IMG/VR virus record: IMGVR_UViG_3300037517_003923
Location: 1-31,978 of that record
Length of the DNA: 31,978 nt
Reading direction: 5' to 3' (one strand)
From: a virus
This document shows, piece after piece, positions 24,098-31,978 of this stretch (positions are counted from its first letter, which is position 1; each line of letters starts with the position of its first letter). The position numbers were made by a program, and so were the translations under genes. Under the pieces are notes generated by a model. The model was given only the letters and a program-made list of their open reading frames with translations, was not told the origin of the DNA and ran no database searches.

Positions 24098-24500
24098 TTA
24101 TAAAGCTTCTGTAATTTTTATTGAATATATTTTTTACGTGAGAATTATCAAACTGCTCAGCAATAGTGACATCCATTCTATAAGGAGTTCTTATTACTAT
24201 AGCATCAATACCATCAACAGCAGCTAACTGGTTAGCCATGCCGTTAGATATTGGGTAATTAGTAAAAACTAAAAAGTCATTTCTTTTTCTATAAAAGCAC
24301 TGTTTATTAAATATTGGAAAAAGCTCACCATTTACTTCTATAGTCTTAGTGTCTATAAGATCATCAATAGAACCTGAAGAATCAGAGCCTGGATCTTTAA
24401 GATGACAATTGCTTTCGTCTCCAGTCGGTCCGTGGCATATTGGACAAACCTTTCTCTCCCATCTTATTTCAGGCTCTTTATTCCAGTCAACATTCTTCAT
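24069..24500 (-). CDS. Unknown protein with CxxC zinc-like site
   Basis: 143 residues. The N-terminal region contains KVCPICHGPTGDESNCHL, a CxxCH plus downstream Cys/His that could bind zinc. A later segment, GIDAIVIRTPYRMDVTIAEQF, is strand-turn-strand-like, and the C-terminus is basic. No family is recognised. It precedes thyX with a 29-nt overlap and follows the next small gene by a 4-nt overlap. Confidence 0.68.
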   Translation of the reverse strand: MKNVDWNKEPEIRWERKVCPICHGPTGDESNCHLKDPGSDSSGSIDDLIDTKTIEVNGELFPIFNKQCFYRKRNDFLVFTNYPISNGMANQLAAVDGIDAIVIRTPYRMDVTIAEQFDNSHVKNIFNKNYRSFINDHRKTKSS

Positions 24501-24802
24501 TTTAATCCTTTGTTAGCTATTAATATCGTTGGAACCGCTGGCATTTCAGGGCTTGAAGATATAGAAGCTATTAAGAGTTCTTTTATTGAATTAACCATTT
24601 CCGAAGAAACAGATTCAACATTATAGTAATACTCTTCTCCATAAAGAAGTTTTATCTTTTCGATCATAACGCTTTGCGCATTCTGATCAAACTGGATGCA
24701 AGCTAAAGCCCGCACACAATCTTTTACATCTGGAGGATCTTCTGGAAGGTCAGCAAAAACAAGTATTTTACCTAGATCAATTTCTATTGAGATTTTAATC
24801 AA
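24497..24802 (-). CDS. Small unknown protein (TTG start)
   Basis: 101 residues. The start is TTG within a TTGA overlap with the upstream stop, supported by GGAG 8 nt before it. The sequence is mixed alpha/beta (MIKISIEIDLGKILVFADLP, then helices). It has Cys residues at CVRALACIQ. No known family is recognised. Confidence 0.65.
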   Translation of the reverse strand: MIKISIEIDLGKILVFADLPEDPPDVKDCVRALACIQFDQNAQSVMIEKIKLLYGEEYYYNVESVSSEMVNSIKELLIASISSSPEMPAVPTILIANKGLK

Positions 24803-25032
24803 AAGGTTTTCTCCATTGGAGTTTGATTGCCTTCGATAATATAATGAGCTAAAATAGACCCTTCAATATCATCGTCTATCCAATGAACTTTTGGCATACC
24901 TCTATAGGTATAACCTTCAGTTAAACGATGCGTAGAACTGACAGCAATTACCCTCTCGTTTGGATCTGATGCCAAACAAGCGTAGTAATTAAAACCATTT
25001 CTATTTGCTTTGGATAATATTTTTATGAACAT
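24799..25032 (-). CDS. Small unknown protein
   Basis: 77 residues. It contains YYACLASDPNERVIAVSSTH and MPKVHWIDDDIEGSILAHYI and is predicted mixed beta/alpha. No family is recognised. It is coupled to both neighbours by short overlaps (10 nt and 4 nt). Confidence 0.65.
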   Translation of the reverse strand: MFIKILSKANRNGFNYYACLASDPNERVIAVSSTHRLTEGYTYRGMPKVHWIDDDIEGSILAHYIIEGNQTPMEKTF

Positions 25033-25643
25033 TCAAAAACCTTCATCATGCTTTCTATACCGTACTTATACGGCTTACTTAGCTTATCAGACCAAAAAGA
25101 CGGTAGATTAATATCGATCTTCATTGGTCTATCAATCTGACTTGGACAATACAATATAGCTTCATTCACAGACAATCTAAAATTATTCGGCATAATATTA
25201 TGATATTTTTGCTTTATAATTTTTTGAGTGATACTGCCCTGCTTCACAAGATTGAAGTCTAGATTCTTAATCAGCCAAGTATCAATATATGACTCAAGAC
25301 CTCTATTGATCCATCGGGTATCACTAGTTGAAACCATTAGTGTGACGTCACGCTGTCTCGCCAAAGAACACATTTGCATTAAAGCGTCATTGTTCTTTTT
25401 TTCACCCTTAGGAAAAACGAGCTGAGGCTCATCGATCCAAATAACACTGTCGGTAACTTCCTCGAAATTGATATTAGGAAGATTTAAAACACCCGTACCC
25501 TCAAGAGCCTGGGGAAACGGGTGGTCAACAATATACTTCTGTTTATCTTTAATAGAGTTAAGTATGTTATAGCAGGACGCGGTCTTGCCGCTTCCTGTAT
25601 TACCTACAACAGAAATGACTTTGCATTTAGACCAGTTAAACAT
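25023..25643 (-). CDS. P-loop ATPase, Zot/HerA-like
   Basis: 206 residues from the ATG at 25641-25643, which has GAGG 7-8 nt upstream and lies one base after the preceding stop; a longer reading to 25676 is less likely. The Walker A GNTGSGKT (14-21) follows KVISVVG, and Walker B VIWIDEPQLVF (67-77) has the D-E pair. SLARQRDVTLMVSTSDTRWINRGLESYIDTWLI follows the Zot/FtsK-HerA plan: an Arg-rich helix, a sensor strand, then the conserved Asp before the final strand. It is small and lacks a transmembrane segment, so it is unlike filamentous-phage Zot, which has one. DNA translocation or packaging is possible, but tailed phages normally use TerL. Confidence 0.82.
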   Translation of the reverse strand: MFNWSKCKVISVVGNTGSGKTASCYNILNSIKDKQKYIVDHPFPQALEGTGVLNLPNINFEEVTDSVIWIDEPQLVFPKGEKKNNDALMQMCSLARQRDVTLMVSTSDTRWINRGLESYIDTWLIKNLDFNLVKQGSITQKIIKQKYHNIMPNNFRLSVNEAILYCPSQIDRPMKIDINLPSFWSDKLSKPYKYGIESMMKVFECS

Positions 25644-25644
25644 A

Positions 25645-26169
25645 TTAAGCCCTCGTTGCCCAATAGATTCCACCATTGCGGCCCTTTTTAAATACGATAT
25701 GATTTTCGTATTTCTTTATTAGAAGCTCCTTCATATCGACTGGATATATATTGTATTGACTTGCAAGATCACAAAGTTTAGCATTCCCAGAAGCCATTGA
25801 GTTTTCAAAATCAGTCCAGTTAATTGTTACAGAATTTGGGTCTTGTTTCTTTACTCTTTGATTCATTTTTTGCTCCTTTTTATTTTGGTCTTCAATATGA
25901 TAAACGTCAAATAAGCAATATCTACACAGTGGATATACGTACTTTGTATTGTAATACGGTGAACGTAATACTTTTGTAAAACATTTAACGCAAAGGCACT
26001 CTTTAATGTCACCAAGTTCGTCGTAAATAACGAGACATTTGTTTTTTCCGTTTATAGAAAGCTCGCTGTATTTATATATTTCGACGTCGCCTGCTAGGTT
26101 TTTATTTTTTCTCTGCTCTAAATCAAACATTGCTTGTTCATAACTTCTGCCGTAATAACTGTATGCCAT
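25645..26169 (-). CDS. Unknown zinc-finger and HTH-like protein
   Basis: 174 residues from the ATG at 26167-26169, chosen for the AAGGTG just upstream; a longer TTG reading exists. CLCVKC and then CRYC spaced about 25 residues later form a two-CxxC zinc site. The C-terminal part (AKLCDLASQYNIYPVDMKELL) has helix-turn-helix spacing and ends GRNGGIYWATRA. DNA binding is plausible. No known family is recognised; homing-endonuclease accessory or transcription regulator are guesses only. Confidence 0.7.
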   Translation of the reverse strand: MAYSYYGRSYEQAMFDLEQRKNKNLAGDVEIYKYSELSINGKNKCLVIYDELGDIKECLCVKCFTKVLRSPYYNTKYVYPLCRYCLFDVYHIEDQNKKEQKMNQRVKKQDPNSVTINWTDFENSMASGNAKLCDLASQYNIYPVDMKELLIKKYENHIVFKKGRNGGIYWATRA

Positions 26170-26548
26170 GTTCACCTTCAATGTCAGATTTTAAAATTGA
26201 TACTTGAGATCTGTTTTTAACATCTTCCCATTTTAAAATTACCCATCCTAAAGCATCAAAACTTATAGCTAAATAATCAAAGTCTCCATCAGAGTATTTT
26301 TGTTTTATTTGACTATTAGTTTTGCTTTTTCTTATGTCGCATCTATATCTTTTTGATTTTTGGTCAAAGAAAACTGATTTAACCTGAACCTTCTTAAAAT
26401 TAGAGTCTATACCAAGAACAACATAATCATAAGGTAGATTATCTAGTATCGGCTTACTACATTCCCATCCGTTATCTAAACAAAAAATTTCGAACAAAAG
26501 CTCAGCTCTTGTCCCTTTCGTTTTGCCCTTGTTTTTAATTTTACTCAA
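26138..26548 (-). CDS. PD-(D/E)XK endonuclease-like protein
   Basis: 136 residues. The order KGTRAELLFEIFC (E16), LPYDYVVLG (D41) and KKVQVKSV (Q55-x-K57) gives the E-D-(Q/E)xK core of archaeal-resolvase-like and I-Ssp6803I-like PD-(D/E)XK nucleases (the PDDEXK group). The C-terminus is a strand/helix (YLAISFDALGWVILKWEDV). These proteins resolve junctions or act as homing enzymes. No intron or intein is visible in this window, so the target is unknown. It overlaps the gene downstream of it by about 32 nt. Confidence 0.78.
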   Translation of the reverse strand: MSKIKNKGKTKGTRAELLFEIFCLDNGWECSKPILDNLPYDYVVLGIDSNFKKVQVKSVFFDQKSKRYRCDIRKSKTNSQIKQKYSDGDFDYLAISFDALGWVILKWEDVKNRSQVSILKSDIEGEHGIQLLRQKL

Positions 26549-26885
26549 AGTTTCTCACATCAGATTTTAATTTGATGGACTCTTGAATTCCTTTTTCTGT
26601 CAAATTAATTTCTAATTGATTATTGTTGTTCATATTTACTGTAGCAAGATTTTTTATGACAAGCTTATTTATTTTCTGTTCTGTTAGAATAAAAGAAGCA
26701 AGTTCGTATATATGGGCATGTATTTTTTCTTCTGGATTATCACTCCAGCTTTTGCCATAGTATACAGAATACGCCGCGAGCATGGAAGCAACATTTTTAT
26801 CTTTTATTAACTTACAAAGATCGTAAAATACGCTCATATAAGCGTCATAGTTTTTTTTGAACTCTTCTCTTATTTCAAACTTCAT
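26541..26885 (-). CDS. Unknown small protein
   Basis: 114 residues, predicted helical, lysine-rich. A central Tyr-rich segment (YSVYYGKSWSDNPEEKI) is followed by helices and a C-terminal basic end. No family is recognised. The start overlaps the end of the sigma-factor gene by 11 nt, so it may be co-regulated with it. Confidence 0.65.
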   Translation of the reverse strand: MKFEIREEFKKNYDAYMSVFYDLCKLIKDKNVASMLAAYSVYYGKSWSDNPEEKIHAHIYELASFILTEQKINKLVIKNLATVNMNNNNQLEINLTEKGIQESIKLKSDVRNFE

Positions 26886-27393
26886 CGCTTTTAATACACT
26901 TCATTTTAGATTCTCTTATGGTAGAATATATTTTTTGTTCTGTCATTCCAAATATTTTTGCTATATCTGTAACAGAATGTCCATCTATAAACTTAAGCTT
27001 TAAAATCTTTAGTTCATCTTGGTTTAGTAGAGTGCTTATATTCTCTAATAACTCTATCTTTTCGTAAGAATTACTAGATAAATAAAAGTCCTCTCTGTTT
27101 TCTTTAGATATTCTATTTCTTATTTTGTTTATTTTACTAAATGATTGCAATAAAGACTTTACTACGCCACGACCTCTATTAAAAGCGTAGGTAGTAAAGT
27201 CTGATCTGGATGGGTCGTAATTAAATCTATTATTCCACAGATCTATATATATTTCATTTATAGCGTCGTCCCGCTCCTCGCGAGGAAGCTTTCCAAGCAT
27301 TGGACCATTTTTTGTAAATTTTTTGTTTACATGATCATTGATGAAGTTTTTAGCTTCATCTTCTGTCATGATTTTAAAATTAGGCTTAGCCAT
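26875..27393 (-). CDS. Sigma-70-like RNA polymerase sigma factor
   Basis: 172 residues from the ATG at 27391-27393. Region 2-like helices are REERDDAINEIYIDLWNNRFNYDPSRSDFTTYAFNRGRGVV (about 38-78), and region 4 is LNQDELKILKLKFIDGHSVTDIAKIFGMTEQKIYSTIRESK (about 123-163) with a helix-turn-helix. No full region 1 or 3 is seen, so the layout is ECF-like and short. It probably redirects host RNA polymerase to phage promoters such as the TATAAAT boxes here. An upstream extension (MVRGSSPLGS) is tRNA sequence read as protein and is rejected. The ribosome binding site GGGAG is the 3' acceptor strand of tRNA-Arg. Confidence 0.9.
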   Translation of the reverse strand: MAKPNFKIMTEDEAKNFINDHVNKKFTKNGPMLGKLPREERDDAINEIYIDLWNNRFNYDPSRSDFTTYAFNRGRGVVKSLLQSFSKINKIRNRISKENREDFYLSSNSYEKIELLENISTLLNQDELKILKLKFIDGHSVTDIAKIFGMTEQKIYSTIRESKMKCIKSDEV

Positions 27394-27395
27394 AA

Positions 27396-27469
27396 CGCTC
27401 CCGAGAGGACTCGAACCTCTGACCAATAGCTTAGAAGGCTATTGCTCTATCCAACTGAGCTACGGGAGC
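27396..27469 (-). tRNA. tRNA-Arg (anticodon UCU)
   Basis: 74 nt on the minus strand. The acceptor stem is GCTCCCG paired with CGGGAGC, then discriminator G. The D arm contains AGCTCAGTTGGATAGAGC. The anticodon arm is CAATAGC-CTTCTAA-GCTATTG with anticodon TCT (loop positions 34-36), reading AGA/AGG codons. The T arm is AGAGG-TTCGAGT-CCTCT. CCA is not encoded. It lies 6 nt after the preceding stop and 2 nt before the sigma-factor ATG, inside the operon. It could help this AT-rich genome decode its AGA codons. Confidence 0.97.
27398..27402 (-). promoter_or_regulatory. Ribosome binding site of the sigma gene within the tRNA acceptor stem
   Basis: Minus-strand GGGAG (27402-27398) is both the 3' strand of the tRNA acceptor stem and a Shine-Dalgarno sequence 4 nt before the sigma-factor ATG. 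Folding or 3' processing of the tRNA would remove or hide it. See findings. Confidence 0.6.
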
Positions 27470-27475
27470 AAGATA

Positions 27476-27685
27476 TTAAAATGCAGTGATTATACAATCT
27501 CTAACGTATGACTTCCAATGACTTTTTAATAAAGTCGCTTCTTTCTTTCCGCATTGATAGTTTATTGTAATATTGTTGTATCCACAACTAACATTTTCGG
27601 CTTCAAAAGGCTGAGCTCTAACAGCATCACCAATCAAAAGAAAAGTTTCTAAACCATTCAATCTAATATCTACGTTAAGTTGCAT
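27476..27685 (-). CDS. Small unknown protein
   Basis: 69 residues from the ATG at 27683-27685, chosen because AGGA lies 9 nt upstream. A longer reading (to 27736) has no support. The protein MQLNVDIRLNGLETFLLIGD onward is predicted beta-rich. No family is recognised. The start overlaps the UvsE gene end by 11 nt, and the stop is 6 nt before the tRNA. Confidence 0.6.
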   Translation of the reverse strand: MQLNVDIRLNGLETFLLIGDAVRAQPFEAENVSCGYNNITINYQCGKKEATLLKSHWKSYVRDCIITAF

Positions 27686-28586
27686 TGTATTTATTCCTAT
27701 ATTTAATAAGCGCTTTGTCTTTTTGCTTGGCTTCAATCATCACGTCATAGTATACGCTAGAACTCAACTCAGGGATTCGATTTTCTATAAAATCTGAGTG
27801 AGCTTGTGGAATTTTTCCTTCTGCAGACTCTGAGTAATGAACTTTTGGAATTTCTTCTCGCCATGTCTTAAACGACAAAGACGCCGCATCGTATAAGCTT
27901 TCGTCACTTCTGAATTTGTGATGATGCACATCTAGAACTATCTTTGCTCCACACTCAGAATATATCATATTATAGAGGTCTGTAACAGACCACATAGAAG
28001 ATTTGTCGTCATTTTCTATAGTAATTTTACTCTGAATTTTTGCGTCTAGATTTTTAAAATTTTGACAGAATCTTTTTGCTGTCTCTTTTTTATCATCGTA
28101 AGCACCACCAACATGAAAGTTTATGCAGAAATTTTCAGAATCAAGCATTCTTCCGATTTCGTAGTGCATCTCAATAGATCTTGAGCTTTTGTTGCAGATC
28201 TCAGGATCTTTTGATGCCAAACATGTGTAGGGTCCAGGATGACAAGAAAGTCTAATACTAGAAGCCTTTGCTAAAGCTCCTGCTATTTTCATGTTTTCAG
28301 TAATCTCAAAATTATCTTTGAGCTGCGATATATTATATCCAACTCCTGGATGATCATAGAAAGGAAAAATATTACTACTTACTCTGAAGAATTTTACAGA
28401 GTTTTCAGCGTTCCATTTGATAATTGAAATTAAGTCTTTAGTATTTTTCTTAATCAGCTCGCTAGCGACATCAAGACTAAAGTTAGCAAGACGACAAGTC
28501 CTGTCAGTAAGTACCTTTTCATTTTTAGTTTTGTTATCATTGATAGTTAGATTTTGACAGGCGTATCCAAGATTTCTAACGGGCAT
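27675..28586 (-). CDS. uvsE: UV damage endonuclease (UvsE/UVDE family)
   Basis: 303 residues with the UVDE motif series: NLGYACQNLTIN at the N-terminus, KFFRVSSNIFPFYDHP, IRLSCHPGPYTCLAS, CINFHVGGAYDDKKET, KITIENDD, IVLDVHHHKF, VHYSES and a C-terminal VMIEAKQKDKAL. The His, Glu and Asp residues form the metal site of the TIM-barrel. It nicks DNA 5' of cyclobutane dimers and 6-4 photoproducts, giving repair independent of UvrABC or light. The length is close to the family (about 300). The ATG has AGGT about 8 nt upstream. Confidence 0.95.
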   Translation of the reverse strand: MPVRNLGYACQNLTINDNKTKNEKVLTDRTCRLANFSLDVASELIKKNTKDLISIIKWNAENSVKFFRVSSNIFPFYDHPGVGYNISQLKDNFEITENMKIAGALAKASSIRLSCHPGPYTCLASKDPEICNKSSRSIEMHYEIGRMLDSENFCINFHVGGAYDDKKETAKRFCQNFKNLDAKIQSKITIENDDKSSMWSVTDLYNMIYSECGAKIVLDVHHHKFRSDESLYDAASLSFKTWREEIPKVHYSESAEGKIPQAHSDFIENRIPELSSSVYYDVMIEAKQKDKALIKYRNKYNAT

Positions 28587-28599
28587 TGTATTACCTAAT

Positions 28600-28662
28600 T
28601 TAAATGTTGTCTTTAGAATATCCTAAATCTTTTGCATTTTTATAATTAACCAAGTATCTCAT
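28600..28662 (-). CDS. Possible 20-residue small ORF
   Basis: ATG at 28660-28662, stop TAA at 28602-28600. It encodes MRYLVNYKNAKDLGYSKDNI. It overlaps the end of gene 28646 in another frame and fills most of the otherwise non-coding 59-base gap before uvsE. The ribosome binding site is weak (GACGAG just before). It may instead be a decayed or frameshifted extension of the neighbouring tail gene. Very low certainty. Confidence 0.2.
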   Translation of the reverse strand: MRYLVNYKNAKDLGYSKDNI

Positions 28663-29107
28663 CTCGTCTTTGTTGTGTTAACAGCCCAACAGTGACTAGA
28701 TAATCCATTCCCTGTATAGTAATAGGATCGTCTGAAATTATTTCCTGCGCTGCTTGCGCTAGTGACATAAAATCTGCAACCAAATCATCTGTTTGCGCCG
28801 CCTGTCTGTAAGCTGATCTCTCTTGGGATGTAAACCTAAGAAGAAACTCGTAAGCAGTCCAAGTTTTTCTTAGTTCGTCGGAAGTCTTATTTCTTATAGT
28901 CCATATCTGCTGAACAGAGTTTGTATTAATCGTATAAGATTCATCAACTGTTTCTGTTGAAGAAACGGAAGGTTGATTTGCGTATATAACAATTCTATAT
29001 GAATCTTTTTTTGGATTATCAGAAGTAACCCAAGACTGATACAAAGAATTGTCTATTTCTTTAAATTCAATTATTTCATTATTGTAGACATGTGCATAGA
29101 TACTCAT
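28646..29107 (-). CDS. Probable tail-fibre accessory/assembly-type protein
   Basis: 153 residues. N-terminal MSIYAHVYNNEIIEF and the later IWTIRNKTSDELRKTWTAYEFLLRFTSQERSAYRQAAQTDDL recall small phage proteins next to tail fibres. These have a short strand-rich N-terminal half and a helical C-terminus, with LVADFMSLAQAAQEI and DPITIQGMDYLVTVGLL typical of virion or tail-tip accessory proteins. A strong ribosome binding site (AAGGAG 7 nt before ATG) and an ATGA overlap with the LamG-like gene place it in the tail-fibre operon. The specific chaperone or component role is inference. Confidence 0.7.
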   Translation of the reverse strand: MSIYAHVYNNEIIEFKEIDNSLYQSWVTSDNPKKDSYRIVIYANQPSVSSTETVDESYTINTNSVQQIWTIRNKTSDELRKTWTAYEFLLRFTSQERSAYRQAAQTDDLVADFMSLAQAAQEIISDDPITIQGMDYLVTVGLLTQQRRDEILG

Positions 29108-29750
29108 CCATATCTCCTTATGTGTGACTCTATAGTTGTGTCTGAAATAGTGCTAGAAATAGCAGTTGTCGCCTCACGCTCGTCCTTAATGTCTCGTATC
29201 AGAGGAACATAAACTTTTAGATTTTGTGGTTTTATAAGTGATGCTTTTTGATCTCTATAAAGAGATGCAATATCTGCTGCACTAAGTACCGCATTCCATA
29301 TTCCAATTTCACATATCCTACCTTCATATGAGGGAGAAATACTACCACCATAATTTGCTCCCGCTAACCATCTAGTAGGAGTAGTTATTGCTCTAGAAGT
29401 TGTATTGGTAGCACTACTACCTCCATTTAAATATATTGTTCTACTAGTTGCTGATGTACCTACGGCAGTTGCCATATTCCATGCGTTATTTGTATAATTA
29501 GTTGTTGCTATCGCATTAGCATTTGCTGTTGTAAATGCGTTATATATAAGTCTAGTAGTACTTGTATTTACTTGTATAGCATGTCTTTGAACATCACTAG
29601 TATTGTGAAGCACAAACATCTGTAAGGTTCCAAGAGCAGCAACTGTTGGATAGAACCAGAAATTTATTGTAAATGGATATGTAAATAAAGACGCTGTTCC
29701 TTGAATATAGTCTGTGCCATTTCCATTCAAGTTTATAAAGTTATATGCCA

Positions 29751-29751
<1 letters not shown>
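29104..29751 (-). CDS. LamG/concanavalin-like protein (probable receptor-binding or tail component)
   Basis: 215 residues. PFTINFWFYPTVAALGTLQMFVL, AIQVNTSTTRLIYNAFTT, NNAWNMATAVGTSATSRTIYLNGGS, and YEGRICEIGIWNAVLSAADIASLYRDQ are the hallmark strands and end-helix of LamG/laminin_G_3 jelly-roll domains. These bind carbohydrate or protein and are common in phage tails. The end of the protein is a charged helical tail. The ribosome binding site is AAGGAG, about 10 nt from the ATG, and the ATG overlaps the stop of the fibre gene as TAATG. It probably functions with the collagen-like fibre in host recognition. Confidence 0.85.

Positions 29752-31978
<2,227 letters not shown>

Noticed and set aside
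27394-27426. N-terminal extension MVRGSSPLGSV of the sigma factor
   Set aside because: It is tRNA 3' sequence read as protein, a common annotation artefact; the ATG at 27391-27393 has its own ribosome binding site.

Overview
This window is a piece of a large, AT-rich, densely packed tailed-phage genome (Caudoviricetes). The evidence is a phage-type replication and recombination module, phage nucleotide-metabolism enzymes (ThyX, dUTPase, B12-dependent ribonucleotide reductase, dNMP kinase), a single tRNA embedded in an operon, a collagen-like tail fibre, and tiny gene spacings with many ATGA or TAATG overlaps. The UV-damage endonuclease UvsE and the glycan-modifying genes would suit an aquatic, light-exposed host. 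The host cannot be named from this sequence alone. The standard genetic code works throughout. No stretch longer than about 60 bases lacks a gene.

Layout, read leftward along the minus strand, which carries almost everything. (1) 1-9289 is the replication and recombination block: UvsX/RecA-like recombinase, Vsr-like nuclease, DnaB helicase, DnaG-type primase, dNMP kinase, Cas4/RecB-like nuclease, an N-terminal-half DNA polymerase III alpha subunit and a DnaQ-like proofreading exonuclease that runs off the left edge. (2) 9286-11761 holds small unknown proteins and one FmdB-like zinc ribbon. (3) 11776-14203 holds dUTPase and NrdJ. (4) 14227-21490 is a glycan island: one GT-B and four GT-A-like glycosyltransferases plus two SAM methyltransferases. 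A two-gene plus-strand cassette of unknown proteins (15255-17588) interrupts it. (5) 21549-22726 is a two-gene putative virion unit closed by the only clear intrinsic terminator in the window. (6) 22755-28586 is a mixed metabolic and regulatory operon: a possible aldolase-like protein, ThyX, several small unknowns, a Zot/HerA-like P-loop ATPase, a PD-(D/E)XK protein, a sigma factor, tRNA-Arg(UCU) and UvsE. (7) 28646-31978 is the host-recognition block: a possible tail-fibre accessory protein, a LamG-like protein and a very long collagen-like fibre that runs off the right edge.

The points that deserve a second look are these. The polymerase alpha subunit ends about 30 residues after its third catalytic Asp. 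The inverted cassette of cysteine-rich unknown proteins has similar N-terminal helices in both members and a perfectly palindromic TATAAATTTATA divergent promoter. An identical CTATAATAAA box lies directly against the starts of two genes that lack a good ribosome binding site. The sigma-factor ribosome binding site is formed by the 3' acceptor strand of the tRNA. A Zot-like ATPase is present in a tailed phage. ThyX carries KHK where the signature RHR is expected.
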